Shown: positions 45,677 to 58,199 of the stretch, one piece after another
Numbering within the stretch: position 1 is the stretch's first letter
How the letters are laid out: each line of letters opens with the position of its first letter
Assembly (NCBI GenBank): GCA_017654935.2
Contig: CM065690.1
Coordinates: 15,469,520-15,533,519, forward strand
Reading direction: 5' to 3'
Origin: Phymorhynchus buccinoides
Lineage: Eukaryota > Mollusca > Gastropoda > Neogastropoda > Raphitomidae
Length of the DNA: 64,000 bases
The notes under the pieces: generated by a model
Told to the model about the DNA's origin: nothing
Databases searched by the model: none
What the model saw: the letters and a program-made list of their open reading frames with translations, nothing else
Program-made: the position numbers and the translations under genes

Positions 45677-45700
45677 GTGTGTGTGTGTGTGTGTGTGCTG
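45580..45700. repeat. (TG)n microsatellite
   Basis: Starts with GCGTGCGTGCG, then pure TG for about 75 bp. Confidence 0.95.
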
Positions 45701-45779
45701 CTGGTGTGTGCGTGTTGTTTTTGTGAATATTATGCTGTTATTTCATGCTTGTGAATTGTGTGAAAATGCATACGTGCAT

Positions 45780-45959
45780 TAGTCCTAGTAGTAGTAGTAG
45801 GAGTAGTAGTAGTCACAGCAGTTGTTGTTGCTGATTGATATGTGTATTGCTTTTGTCTGCTGATGTTATTGGATTTTTGTTTCATGTTTTTATTCCATTT
45901 CAATTTTGTGTAAAGCGCCCTGTAGCCTACATAGTAGGATGGGCGCTATATAAATTTTC

Positions 45960-45994
<35 letters not shown>

Positions 45995-45995
45995 C
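45780..45995 (+). mobile_element. LINE/SINE 3' tail with (ATT)n (mirror)
   Basis: GTAAAGCGCCCTGTAGCCTA, then GGGCGCTATATAAATTTTCC, then (ATT)n at 45,964-45,993. Mirror of 18,445-18,720. Confidence 0.6.
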
Positions 45996-46700
45996 CGTCA
46001 TGGTCCACCTTTAAGAAGTACAACGAAAACATAACTCTTAAGACACCATTGTAAAAGCAAAAATTACATTAATGATAAAAAAGAATAAACAAACCAATCA
46101 GACAAATAAAAAGAGAGAAAAAAGAAGAAAAAACAGAGAAAAAGACTATTGTACATAATGATTAACGATTAGTGAGAGCATGTGGGGAAACCGTCCTTGT
46201 TGAATAATGTTCATTAGTAAGCATGTTTTCCTGACTTAGCAATTGTTATGCATAGAATAGGTCGGTCCTACATTGGCATGATAATTATATCAGTAAAATG
46301 CTATGGGCTAAACTGTAAACATGTCTAGAAATGAACATCGATTGGGTAAATGTGACTAGTTATGAGCATTGATTTCATAGTAAATACGTCATCACGTTGT
46401 TTATGACTGAAACCTCTTTGATTGGAAAAATAAACTGATGAACAGTTTCAAAAATAAGAGTATTTTGTTTTGTTGGAAAGTTCAGGATTTCCATTCAACG
46501 GTGTTTGCAGCCTAGTGTAGTCTGGCTAGTATTTAATCGAGCTATGTGAAATAGTTGACAGGACAATAGGCAATGCTCGGCAGTTTCCATAACAGCACCA
46601 CAGGCACATCACCAGACTTTATTTACTAGATGTCGATTAAATAAGTCATATTTAAAATAACGTGACTACTGCTCATGTTGTGTTCATATAAACTATTTTA
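45996..46700. other. Unique-looking spacer (mirror)
   Basis: Nothing gene-like. Matches 17,701-18,440 in reverse. Confidence 0.55.
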
Positions 46701-47150
46701 ATGATTTTTTCGTTTGGATTTTTGAACGTTGTTTCTTCTTCTTATTATTATTTTGCGTTCCCAGGCCATATGGCCATAATGGGAAAGTGTCCGGTTTTCA
46801 CTGGTCTCGACCCGCTGCGAACCGCCAACACATTCCGATTTTGGAGGAGCTTAAAGAAGAAGAAAACATTATTTAGAATTTGTTTTAAAAGGCAGGAGAA
46901 TGGGCCAATAAAGTCAGAAAGATAGTGGATGATAGAAAGCAAAGGGAAAAGGCAGAGTCAAAGAGAGCGACATATCAGAGGAAGCTACAAGTACAGAATT
47001 TCCAGAAGGTGGGCCATGGGGGAACTGTTTTTACGAAAGACCCCCGCCGGTATCCCCACGGGGAGAGACTCGTGGAGGGGTCGGGGTCGTCCAGCTCCCA
47101 GCATGGAGACACGAGGCATCCATCCACTGCCCCGTTTAGCTGTTTAATGT
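46700..47150. mobile_element. R1 family copy (mirror)
   Basis: CAGGCCATATGGCCATAATG, GGAGAATGGGCCAATAA and CCCCGCCGGTATCCCCACGG in order. Mirror of 17,294-17,700. Confidence 0.75.
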
Positions 47151-47196
47151 CACCAGAGAACATTGTTCATCTCCCTTTAAGAAAAACACTGCATCA

Positions 47197-48838
47197 TGTC
47201 TGTTATCCAGCTCTCCCAAGAGTTTCTATGTACTGTCAGTGTCCATACTGGACTCTCTGTTGTCCAGCTCTCCCTAGAGTTTCCCTGTACTGACCATATC
47301 TTTACTGTTGACTTCTGTTATCCAGCTCTCCCAAGAGTTTCTATGTACTGTCAGTGTCCATACCGTCGACTCTCTGTTATTCAGCTCTCCCTAGAGTTTC
47401 CCTGTACTGACCATATCTTTACTGTTGACTTCTGTTGTCCAGCTCTCCCTAGAGTTTCTATGTACTGACTATATCCATACTGTTGACTTCTGTTATCCAG
47501 CTCTCCCTAGAGTTTCTCTGTACTGACCATATCCATACTGTTGACTTCTGTTGTCCAGCTCTCCCTAGAGTTTCTCTGTACTGACCATATCCATACTGTT
47601 GACATCTGTTGTCCAGTTCTCCCTAGAGTTTCTCTGTACTGACCATATCCATACTGTTGACTTCTGTTGTCCAGCTCTCCCTAGAGTTTCTCTGTACTGA
47701 CCATATCCATACTGTTGACATCTGTTGTCCAGCTCTCCCTAGAGTTTCTCTGTACTGACCATATCTTTACTGTTGACTTCTGTTGTCCAGTTCTCCCTAG
47801 AGTTTCTCTGTACTGACCATATCCATACTGTTGACTTCTGTTGTCCAGCTCTCCCTAGAGTTTCTCTGTACTGACCATATCCATACTGTTGACTCTCTGT
47901 TATCCAGCTCTCCCTAGAGTTTCTCTGTACTTGCAATATCCATACTGTTAACTCTCTGTTATTCAGCTCTCCCATGAGTTTCTATGTACTGGCAATTTCC
48001 ATACCGTTGACTCTGTTATCCAGCTCTCCCTAGAGTTTCTCTGTACTTGCAATGTCCATACTGTTGACTCTCTGTTATCCAGCTCTCCCTAGAGTTTCTC
48101 TGTACCTGCAATATCCATACTGTTGACTCTCTGTTATCCAGCTCTCCCTAGAGTTTCTATGTACTGGCAATTTCCATACAGTTGACTCTCTGTTATCCAG
48201 CTCTCCCTAGAGTTTCTATGTACTGGCAATTTCCATACAGTTGACTCTCTGTTATCCAGCTCTCCCTAGAGTTTCTCTGTACTTGCAATATCCACACTGT
48301 TGACTCTCTGTTATCCAGCTCTCCCTAGAGTTTCTCTGTACTTGCAATATCCACACTGTTGACTCTCTGTTATCCAGCTCTCCCTAGAGTTTCTATGTAC
48401 TCGCAATATCTTTACTCTTGACTCTCTGTTATCCAGCTCTCCCTAGAGTTTCTCTGTACTTGCAATATCCACACTGTTGACTCTCTGTTATCCAGCTCTC
48501 CCTAGAGTTTCTCTGTACTCGCAATATCTTTACTCTTGACTCTCTGTTATCCAGCTCTCCCTAGAGTTTCTCTGTACTCGCAATATCTTTACTCTTGACT
48601 CTCTGTTATCCAGCTCTCCCTAGAGTTTCTCTGTACTCGCAATATCTTTACTCTTGACTCTCTGTTATCCAGCTCTCCCTAGAGTTTCTCTGTACTTGCA
48701 ATATCTTTACTTTTGACTCTCTGTTATCCAGCTCTCCCTAGAGTTTCTCTGTACTTGCAATATCTTTACTGTTGACTCTCTGTTATCCAGCTCTCCCTAG
48801 AGTTTCTCTGTACTTGCAATATCTTTACTCTTGACTCC
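47197..48838. repeat. 59-bp minisatellite, about 28 copies (mirror)
   Basis: Complement of the unit at 12,941-17,237 (CTGTTATCCAGCTCTCCCTA and GAGTTTCTCTGTACTTGC). Both outer variant blocks of the long array are recognisable at the ends, so the shortfall is mainly internal units. Confidence 0.95.
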
Positions 48839-48964
48839 AGAGGAACGTTTTACGTTGGGGAAAACTCCTAAGTTCAGCTCACCAGCCATAAACACAACGA
48901 GTTAGATATCAACAAAAGCAAAGAGTTTTGTATGATCTGTTTTTAGCTATAATGTGTAGTTGAC

Positions 48965-49335
48965 GCACCCCTTGACCAACCCATTCAATCAACTAACCAG
49001 TATCTCTTCCAACCAACCAGCCAACCAACCGACCAACCAACCAACCAACCAGCCAACTTGTCAACCAACCAGCGAACCAACCAACCAGCCAACCAACCAA
49101 CCAGCCAACTAACCAGCCAACTTGTCAACCAACCAGCGAACCAACCAACCAGCCAACCGATCAACCAACCAGCCAACCGACCAACCAACCAACTAGCCAG
49201 CCAACTTGTCAACCAACCAACCAACCAGCCAACTTGTCAACCAACCAGCGAACCAACCAGCCAACCAACCAGCTAACCAGCCAACTTGTCAACCAACCAG
49301 CCAACCAAAAACAACCAACCAGCCAACCTAATAAA
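48965..49335. repeat. AACC/AACCAGCC array (mirror)
   Basis: Mirror of 12,530-12,780, slightly longer, with AACCAACCAGCCAACTTGTC units. Confidence 0.9.
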
Positions 49336-49784
49336 ATCGCGTACATAAATAACACAGAGATCTTTTTCCATCATTGAACACTTTCAAATGTGGCAAGAAG
49401 AAATTAAAAACAAAACAAAACCCAGCAAGAACAGCACCAGAAAACAAAGCAAAGACACGTTTGTGTACTATACGATTATTTTCTTTCTTTCTTTCTTTCT
49501 GTCTATCTCTTTTTTTGTGGGTCTGTATTCATTTCTCTCTTTAAAACGAAACGATCATAAACACACCCATACCTCTACAGGTCAGAATACTCTTTAAAAA
49601 AAATTGTTACGTCAACTTCACTGACAGCTGTGTTTGTATGGCTTGTTATGTTATTGAAAACAACAACAACAACAACAACATACAGTATTTATAGGCCTAC
49701 GGCGCTGAATCTTTATATACATCAAATCAAAGAGCGCACACACGTTAGCATTCATAACGCAATCAAACAAAATATGCAATAATA

Positions 49785-49918
49785 ATAATAGTACATTTAT
49801 ATAGTGCTTTACCTCAGATGAGCCCAAAGCGCTTTACAATCAATTATTCATCAACAACTAGACAACAAAAACAGAATTCAAGAATTACACCAACCAGCAA
49901 CAACTCATTATACAAAGC

Positions 49919-49992
<74 letters not shown>

Positions 49993-50830
49993 AACACACA
50001 TACAAACACATTTATCGACACCGACTCGTTCATCCCCCATTCAATAAGCAACAACAACCGAGCCGCATGGACTGACCACATACACCAACACACATACACA
50101 AAAACCCTCACACACAACGTACGCACGCAGACAGACACACACACACACGCACACAGACACACACACACACACATGCGTGCACACACAACCCACAAAACCA
50201 AAACACACACAAGCATGCATGTATGCACACATGCATGCTCACACACACACAACACACACACACACTCACACCACAAAACACAGCACAAACCTCTTATTCA
50301 ATCTTCCCTCACGTGCACACAACGATAGACAACTGGTCACATATTTAGGGTGCAGCAGGAAAAAGATGGGTTTTAAGAGAGGTTTTGAATGAGGAGACTG
50401 AGTTGGAGTGTCGGAGAGGAGAAGGCAGAGAATTCCAAAGAGATGGTGCTTGACAGGAAAAAGAACGTTGGCCAGCAGATTTGAGACGGATGGAGGGAAG
50501 GGAAAGGAGACGAGAATCAGAAGACGAACGTAGTTGGCGAGCTGGGACATAGAGATGAAGAAGATCAGAGAGATACAGGCGAGCTTGATCATTCAGTGAC
50601 TTGAAGACAAGGAGGAGAATTTTGTAGTCAATGCGTGATTGAACTGGGAGCCAATGTAGGGAACGAAGAACCGGAGTGATATGATCGTACCTAGGGGAGC
50701 GAGAAATGAGACGAGCAGCATTATTCTGGACCCGTTGTAGCTTAGAGATGAGAGTTGATGGACAGTCAGCAAGAAGTGAGTTACAGTAGTCAAGGCGAGA
50801 CAGAACAAAAGCACATACTAGTCTTCAGTA
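49785..50830 (-). mobile_element. CR1/L2-like LINE fragment (mirror)
   Basis: Mirror of 11,056-12,088: (ATT)n tail at 49,780-49,795, GCGCTTTACCTC motif, then the ORF2 C-terminal frame. A (CT)n tract at 49,921-49,986 is longer than the left-arm equivalent (11,920-11,944), and the (TG)n 3' UTR is shorter. Confidence 0.82.
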
Positions 50831-50879
50831 CAAAGCGAACACACACGGATGACATAAATGGAATACAACAGAAACAGAC

Positions 50880-51060
50880 CGAATGGCAAGAGAGAGAAGA
50901 GAAAAAGAGCGGAGCTTTAATGACAGGGGAACAGGTGGGTCTTGAGATTATTAGAGGGTCGGTCGCTGACGGAGGGAAAGAGGAAGTTTGTTCCAGGATG
51001 TCGGTCCTGAGACAGCAAAAGAGCGCCGACCAACAGTTGAAAGCTTATACCTAGGGATCT
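50880..51060 (-). mobile_element. LINE C-terminal fragment (mirror)
   Basis: Mirror of 10,797-11,000. Reads GVGRRS/LLSQDRHPGTN-like frames with one-base differences from the left arm. Confidence 0.6.
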
Positions 51061-51210
51061 GTGCTTAATTTTATGAAGTTCTACTAAAGCTTAAGTGGGA
51101 AACTAAACGTTGTTACTTTCTAAATTAAGTAAACCGATTTACTTAATTTAGAAAGTAACAACGTTTAGTTTCCCACTTAAGCTTTAGTAGAACTTCATAA
51201 AATTAAGCAC
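51061..51210. mobile_element. Foldback element (mirror), near-perfect palindrome
   Basis: GTGCTTAATTTTATGAAGTT at one end and its exact complement at the other, meeting at TAAGTAAACCGATTTACTTA. The arms are about 70 bp with almost no loop. Confidence 0.88.
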
Positions 51211-51443
51211 TGGAGAGAAAGAGAGGCAGCATAACGGGTGTAAAACGCATGTTCCTTTTCCGGATAGTAAATAATGCTGCCATTCAGTTCAAGGTCGCAG
51301 CAGGTGGGTTGATTCTGGAACTGAGCGACCTTTTGGGCATTTGTGAACCCCACGAGAGGTCAGTTTGGCAGAAGTGAACGTAATAATCAGTGCTAGGCAG
51401 AGGGAGTGATGGAAAAGAGAAATATAGATAGATAGATATAGAT

Positions 51444-51448
<5 letters not shown>

Positions 51449-51541
<93 letters not shown>

Positions 51542-51634
51542 ATTTTGTTTAATCAGGGTTATAAGATAAGCATACAATTTGCTTTTTTTACACTCAGCCC
51601 TGAGGCAAAACAAGGGTTAACAAAAACATATATA

Positions 51635-51729
<95 letters not shown>

Positions 51730-51730
51730 T
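51449..51730. repeat. (GA)n tracts flanking the retroposon-tail unit (mirror)
   Basis: (GA)n at 51,449-51,536 and 51,640-51,730. Mirror of 10,106-10,420. Confidence 0.92.
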
Positions 51731-51894
51731 ACATACAAACGGATAGACAGGGAGACTAAAGACTAAGACCTATGCATACAGACATGCACAGAACACGTGC
51801 AGACAGGAAGACAGCCACCCAACAGCCGTCACTAAGGCTTATCTTTAAAGACATTCAGCATTGCATGTTCACTGCTTCACATCGTGTTTTGCGA

Positions 51895-52100
51895 ACTCAT
51901 AACCCTTTCACCGCCAGCCATATTTCAGCTAAAAATGTCCATTAAGTTTACCTGGGTAGAGAACAAAATCCATCTGCAGTATTGGGGATTCTTCTGTGGC
52001 AAACAAATGTGTTTCTTAGGGACCGTTTTTGCCGCGGAATTGTGTGAACGGTGCGAGCGTTCCCTCTTGTGAAACGACCACCAGATTTCATCCTGGCTAA
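51895..52100. repeat. R3 repeat (mirror)
   Basis: AACCCTTTCACCGCCAGCCA and TATTGGGGATTCTTCTGTGG. Mirror of 9,740-9,945. Confidence 0.65.
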
Positions 52101-52299
52101 AGATTAGGCATACAACGATACACGTGACACGGATCTAAACGTAGCACCGTGTTTACAAACACTACATTGTACACACGGATTCCTTCCTATTATATGCATT
52201 ATTCTTTTGCGCCCGACTGAACACTCATGGAGAGTGGTTGGTGTCGTTTGATATTAGTCATTGTCCTTGGGGATGATTTGTTGTGAATTCGTAGTTTAA

Positions 52300-52300
52300 C

Positions 52301-52333
<33 letters not shown>

Positions 52334-52700
52334 CAAACAACAAGAAGAGTTAACATCGAACAAGAGGATGAGGACAGTGGAAAAAGTGATGAAGAAAGAG
52401 AGAAGAAAAAGAAGACGACGACAAAGAAGGAGGAGGGGGAAAAAGAGGAGGAGAATGTTGTGGAGGAGGAGAAGAAGGAGGAGGGGCAAATAAGAAGAAG
52501 AAGAAAGAAGAAGGAGAAGAAGAAGGAGAAGAAAAAAAAAACCCAAAACAAAAACGACGATGACGAAGAAGAAGGAGGAGGAGGAGGAGAACAAGGAGAA
52601 GAGGAAGGAGAAGAAGAAGAAGAAAAAGAAGAAAACGACGACGACGAAGAAGAAGAAGAAGAAAAAGGGAGGAGGAGGAGGAGAAGAATGAGGAGGGAAA
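52300..52700. repeat. Poly-C tract and (GAA/GAG)n array (mirror)
   Basis: Poly-C at 52,302-52,331, then purine trinucleotides at 52,380-52,700. Mirror of 9,110-9,530, where the homopolymer is only about nine G. Confidence 0.92.
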
Positions 52701-53036
52701 AAAGAACCATAACTCCGAGTAGGAACCATGACATGAACAATCCGGAGTCGGAAAGCATCTTTGGACAAATAGAAATATAACCGTTACCCATCGGTGCATG
52801 TCACCAATCACACTGTAAAACAAAGCAATGCCATCCATCAATATCAACATCAAAGATGGTAGGTAGGTTGGTAGACCATGCTCAAGCTCATGCGGGATGC
52901 TGAGTATGTTTTATGCACCAACATTCACACCGATACCACCTTACATCAACTGGGTCGAGTTTCTCTAGATAACGGTCGCCGCGCGAATAACGCTTACGCC
53001 AAACGCGGCCTAAGAAACACTTTAGAAAACGTTTTT

Positions 53037-53400
53037 TAGTCCCCGAGCCGAAGGTTCGGGGAGCTATTGTTTTTGTCTGGTCCGTCCGTCCGGCTATTCG
53101 TCCGTTTTTCTCAAAAACTATTCAGTCTATCATCATCAAATTTGGTATACTAGTTTGCCAAGATGCAAGCTATCCACTGATGTATTTAGTTTTACATTAA
53201 GGTCAAGGTCGCGCCAGTTACGGGGTTCAAACCCCGAAACACATAATCGCTAATATCTCGCGAAGTTTTGCATGTATTTTAATGCAGTTTTTTCCACAAC
53301 ATTTCTTGATGAATGGTCTATAACACAGTTGTCATGAATTTTTCTGTGCGCATGATCGCGCGCGCTCAAATCACGGGTCCGAACCCCAAGGCTATATATA
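53037..53400. mobile_element. R4 repeat with terminal hairpin (mirror)
   Basis: TTAGTCCCCGAGCCGAAGGT starts the element on the plus strand. It continues through GTCCGTCCGTCC and CAAAAACTATTCAGTC. Mirror of 8,350-8,772, with fewer GGAC units. Confidence 0.5.
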
Positions 53401-53632
53401 AAAAACTATTCAGTTACGTGCTGTTTTGATGCCTTTTTATGTAGCTACGTGCTGTTTTGATGCGTTTTTATGTATGTGTACAACCGACACATTCCGATTT
53501 CGGAGCAGCTCGGCGATGCTGCGAGGGGACTTTGCAGCCGCTCGGCGTTGAACTTGTTTTATTTTTTATTTAAGGACAGATTGCAAGAATAGGCATCGCC
53601 TAAAATCTTTATCCTTGTCAAATAAAGTTTTC

Positions 53633-54101
53633 CAGTGTCCAGTGTTAGATTAAAAACACGCATATGAACGCAGAACATGCTGTATAGGATACCAAGGGAA
53701 CAAAGGTGCTACTACTAAACCAAATCCTTAAAAACGGTCCATTATTTCTTACACCAAAGAACTTGACATCATAGCAAAAAAAGCATTCTCGTTATTTCTT
53801 CCGACAAAGACACACACGTAAACAAACAAGCAAACAAATGAAAAACAAACAAAAGAAACCTACATGACGACATAGTAGGCGTTAACTTGTTACGACACCA
53901 AGAAGAAACTTGAGAAATAAACCAAAAAAATTAGTGCGCGCGCGCGCGTGCTTGCGTGCATGCATATCCAAGGTTGATGAAATAAACACGGAATGTGATC
54001 TGTCATAATAGTAGAGGATAGATGACATAAAATAAATTTGTGGAGCTTTCTTGTGAGTTTTTGATGTTGATATTGATGTTGACATTGATGAATTAATTGA
54101 C
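53633..54101. other. About 470-bp segment present only in the right arm
   Basis: In the left arm the flanks meet directly at 8,122/8,123. The segment is unique-looking with a (CG)n/(GCAT) patch. The flanks share an ACAC(T)GG microhomology, which would fit a deletion in the left arm. No coding content. Confidence 0.65.
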
Positions 54102-55129
54102 CGTGTTATTGATAATAAACTAATGCATCGATTGACTTGATTCCACGTCTTGCTTGTTTTTGTATGTGTTTTGTTTTTTGTTTATTTATACGGTCCGCGG
54201 GCTTCCACCTTGTCGTGGTGGTGGAGCTTTAAACTAAGAGTAGCCCCTCATCCCCATTTTTCATTCTCTCCATCCTCATTTACAATTTATGACATGCCAG
54301 GCTTTTAAAAAATTATTGTTCACTGGCTTCCACGCGTGAGACCTTACGCACTTGAATGGGCACATGTTGCCCATTCTGCAGTGCATATTGGCCTATATGG
54401 CCTTTCTTATATATTGTTTATAACTAAGATGTGTTTCTTATCCTTTTTTTACAGTTTTTTTAAACCTGGATCCGATAAGTAGAGTAGAGTGGCTCAACGT
54501 TTCCAGCACTGTGTGAAATTATGAGCTATAGGGTGCAATGATGAAGATGCCATGTCGTGAATTGTACTCTTTTGTTGTTGTTTTCAGGTTTTTGGACGTT
54601 GTTAAGAATCATTGATGTGTGTTTTGCTATACGTGGTCGAATTTTATGCGATGACAGCTCTGATATGACCATAGCTGTTGACGGGACTATAACAGACTAA
54701 ATAAATAAATAAATATAAAGAGAGAGAGAGAGAGTGTGTGTGTGCGTGCGCGCGTGGGCACATATGTGTGTCGTGCATGAATAGATATGTGTGTGTGTGT
54801 ATGCGCTTGCATGTTGTCAGAGAAGTAGGCATTGGTTAAGGTAGGTTGCAGTTGTGCAGAGTTAGAAACAGAACATGGCACGCTTTCCAAACAATATAAG
54901 ATTAGAAAGAGAGAACAGTTTCACTTTTAATTTACAAATAAATAGAGAAATCGTTATGTTCATTATTGTGCATGCAGTCATACCTGCCTCTATGGAATAT
55001 GTATACTAATCAATACGTTTTTCTGCCTTGTTTTGAATAAGACAAAAACAAGCATAGTTGTTGCATCTTGTTTGATTGAACGAGTTAGAAAGGCAGTCCA
55101 GAAATAAATTTGTTGAAATGCAAAGATAA
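54102..55129. other. 3' flank of gene A', nothing gene-like
   Basis: Mirror of 7,091-8,120, with a (GA)n/(TG)n patch at 54,718-54,800. Confidence 0.6.
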
Positions 55130-55135
55130 TTTATT
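55130..55135 (-). promoter_or_regulatory. Candidate polyadenylation signal for gene A'
   Basis: AATAAA on the minus strand, 178 bp past the stop codon, at the same place as 7,085-7,090. Confidence 0.4.
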
Positions 55136-55312
55136 CAATGTTACATTGATAGAACATAATGCTGTCTGTGAATGGAAGAGAGTTCCCCGTACCACATACT
55201 AACGATGCAATACTGGAAGCAATGTATTGATTGGAGCAAATTTTGCGTAAACTTAGTGACAAATAAACGGATATAAATACGATTAAAAGATAAACAAATA
55301 TAAGTATGCCCT

Positions 55313-55360
55313 TCACTGCAGTTCCATCTGAATAGGGTAGTGGTCACTGATTGCCAATGT
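55313..55360 (-). CDS. DNase I-like gene A', terminal exon
   Basis: TLAISDHYPIQMELQ then stop (TGA at 55,315-55,313), acceptor GTTTCAG. Identical in translation to 6,854-6,901. It carries the SDHYP catalytic Asp-His pair and is preceded by (TG)n on the gene strand. Confidence 0.88.
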   Translation of the reverse strand, partial: TLAISDHYPIQMELQ

Positions 55361-55552
55361 CTGAAACACACACACACGCGCACATGCACATACATGCACA
55401 TGCACACACACACACACACGCACGCACGCACATGCACACACACACACATACACAACACACGTTGAAAAGCAGAATGACAACGATTTAAACTTCACTCCTC
55501 CCCCTCTCGATCTCTCTCTCTCCCTCCCTGTCTCTGTCTGTCGCTCGCTCTC

Positions 55553-55578
55553 AGCGCCACTCAAGTTTCAAGTTTCAA

Positions 55579-55650
<72 letters not shown>

Positions 55651-55697
55651 CTGTCTCTGTCTGTCGCTCTCTCTCAGCGCCACTCAAGTTTCAAGTT

Positions 55698-55775
<78 letters not shown>

Positions 55776-55818
55776 GACTCTGTCTGACGCTCTCTCTCAG
55801 CGCCACTCAAAATTTCAA

Positions 55819-55879
<61 letters not shown>

Positions 55880-55964
55880 TGTCTCTCTCTCTTGTCTGTC
55901 TGTCTCTGTCTGTCACTCTCTCTCAGCGCCACTCAAGTTTCAAGTTACTCTCTCTCTCTCTCTC

Positions 55965-56000
<36 letters not shown>

Positions 56001-56056
56001 TCTCTCTCTCCCTGTCTCTGTCTGTCACTCTCTCTCAGCGCCACTCACGTTTCAAG

Positions 56057-56093
<37 letters not shown>

Positions 56094-56191
56094 CCTGTCT
56101 CTCTCTGTCTGTCACTCTCTCTCTCTCTCCCCGCCCCCTCTCTCTCTCTCCCTGTCTCTATCGCTCTCTCTCAGCGCCACTCAAGTTTTAA

Positions 56192-56268
<77 letters not shown>

Positions 56269-56275
56269 TCACTGA
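55553..56275. repeat. Composite (CT)n array with CAGCGCCACTCAAGTTTCAA units (mirror)
   Basis: Seven or so CAGCGCCACTCA cores separated by CT tracts. Mirror of 6,125-6,720 but longer. Confidence 0.88.
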
Positions 56276-56539
56276 CAAGTATATTTTCAAACATAATCAA
56301 TTTAGAAACAACTATCCCATTGAATTAAAAAAGCCTCCTTGCCAATGAAAATACATTCATAACTAGAAATGTTGCCATGTTTATATTTTATGCGTTTAAA
56401 AAAAGAGATGAACTTATGTCAGTTAATACATGAACTTATGCATTATGAAATTTATTTGGATAACATGCTAGTGCTAAGTGAAAGAATATTCACATTTGTC
56501 CTGTTTTCATTTATTACATTATGTGTGTATATGCGCACC

Positions 56540-56670
56540 CTCAATGTTATAGGCCGGAGGTCTGACATTAAAACATTTTTGAGTTTGAGTTTGAGTCTCT
56601 CTCTCTCTCTCACTCCCCCCCCTCTCTCTCACTCTCCTCTCTCTCTCTCTCCTCTACCATCCACCCTCCA
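56540..56670 (+). mobile_element. Retroposon tail (GAGTTT)n and (CT)n (mirror)
   Basis: GGCCGGAGGTCTGACATTAA, then TTTGAGTTTGAGTTTGAG, then CT repeats. Mirror of 5,740-5,895. Confidence 0.5.
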
Positions 56671-56700
56671 CCCCCCTCTCTCGATCTTCCAGCCCCGTAC

Positions 56701-56794
56701 CTGATTATAAGAAAGGTGCATGTCGTTCTCGAAGTTGTAGACCCGCACACTGCCAGTGACTGCAGCGTGCTTCACCAGCCCTGTGGCTACGAAC
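56701..56794 (-). CDS. DNase I-like gene A', penultimate coding exon
   Basis: 94 bp between CTGTCAG and CAG/GTACGG, phase as in 5,630-5,723. It encodes FVATGLVKHAAVTGSVRVYN and then FENDMHLSYNQ. No differences in translation from the left arm are seen. Confidence 0.85.
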
Positions 56795-57018
56795 CTGACA
56801 GTGACAACACAGAGAGACAGCATTGACTGCTATAAGTTGATACAGTGGAACCTCCCTTATAAGACCTCCCATTATAAGACTCCCTCCCACAATAAGACCT
56901 ACTTCTCTGAGACATTGCCCTTCTTTGTAAGTATTAAAATTACCTCCCTTATAAGACCCCTCCCTTTTAAGACCTCATTTTGGATGATTTGTGAAGGTTC
57001 ACTGTAATGGTTATTGAT

Positions 57019-57127
<109 letters not shown>

Positions 57128-57214
57128 GTGTGTTTTAAATGTGAACATTTCTAAGTTGATGTAATGAATGTTAATGATAATTATTTGGTTGGTATAATTT
57201 TGTTTCACACGTTT

Positions 57215-57320
57215 GATGAATGTTCTTTCAGTTATGTTGTATCTCTGTCATGTTGTTGCACCTAACCTGAATTTCTGCTTTGGAGATATTAAAGTATACT
57301 TGAACTTGAACTTGAGAAGT
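57215..57320 (+). mobile_element. Retroposon 3' tail (TTGAAC)n (mirror)
   Basis: TTAAAGTATACTTGAACTTG, then AACTTGAG. Mirror of 5,148-5,245. Confidence 0.55.
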
Positions 57321-57519
57321 CTTCATTCCAACTAAACAGCCGACCAGACAGAGACAGACAGACAGACTGACTGACAGACAGTCACGTAGACAGACAGACA
57401 CTGAACATTGAACACTGATTTTTTATTTTATTTTAACAAGGATTAAGACACACAGACTGAGCACACCACAAAGCTCTGCTTTTGTTGCTGCTTCGGACAT
57501 CTTGTATTTGTATTGCTTT

Positions 57520-57690
57520 TATTTAACCCTTTGACTGCCACCAACGTGTTACGTACTGACCTGATGACATCACTGATGAGGTCATCAGATGAAGAGGAAT
57601 AACCCTGATGCGCTGGCTTTTTGTTCTAATACAATCAAGAGAGTTATATATCCCCCAGACCATGTTCTCAGATTGGCTCTATCAGTCGTC
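57520..57690. repeat. Dispersed repeat with palindrome (mirror)
   Basis: CTGATGACATCACTGATGAG then GTCATCAG, and CCTTTGACTGCCACCAACGT. Mirror of 4,690-4,950. Confidence 0.55.
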
Positions 57691-57904
57691 TTTTTCATGT
57701 CATGATTTTCCCAATGATTTATTCTTTAATTTTCTCTGGCAGTCAAGGGGGGTAAAAAACAAAACCCAGACAGTAAGTGGAAGACTGGTAGACTTATAAT
57801 GATGATAAAAAAAATATATACACACTTATTAAAACTTACACACCCTACTGAGAGAGCCAATCAACCGAGCCACTCTACAGCCAAGGTCATCTCTCTCCCG
57901 ATCG

Positions 57905-58070
57905 ACTGAACAACCGACTGACAAGCCAACCCACCCACCCACCCACTCATCCCATCAACCAACCAGCCAATCCATCCACTGACTGACCAACCATATTGTG
58001 GAACAAGGCGACAAAACCGTGCAACCAGATAACTGACCAATCAACCAGCCAATCCACCGACCAATGATGA
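57905..58070. repeat. Single copy of the 123-bp unit
   Basis: ACCAACCATATTGTGGAACA and GGCGACAAAACCGTGCAACC once, against three copies at 4,140-4,560. Confidence 0.8.
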
Positions 58071-58199
58071 CAGTGTAGCCTACTACTTAGTGGTTACACA
58101 TTTGGAATTTCTGCCACAATCAAGCAAGCAAGTTTTCTTTTCTCTCTTATTTCATCTTTGAGGAGTGCAACATAAATCTTTTATTTTATTTTAAATTAC

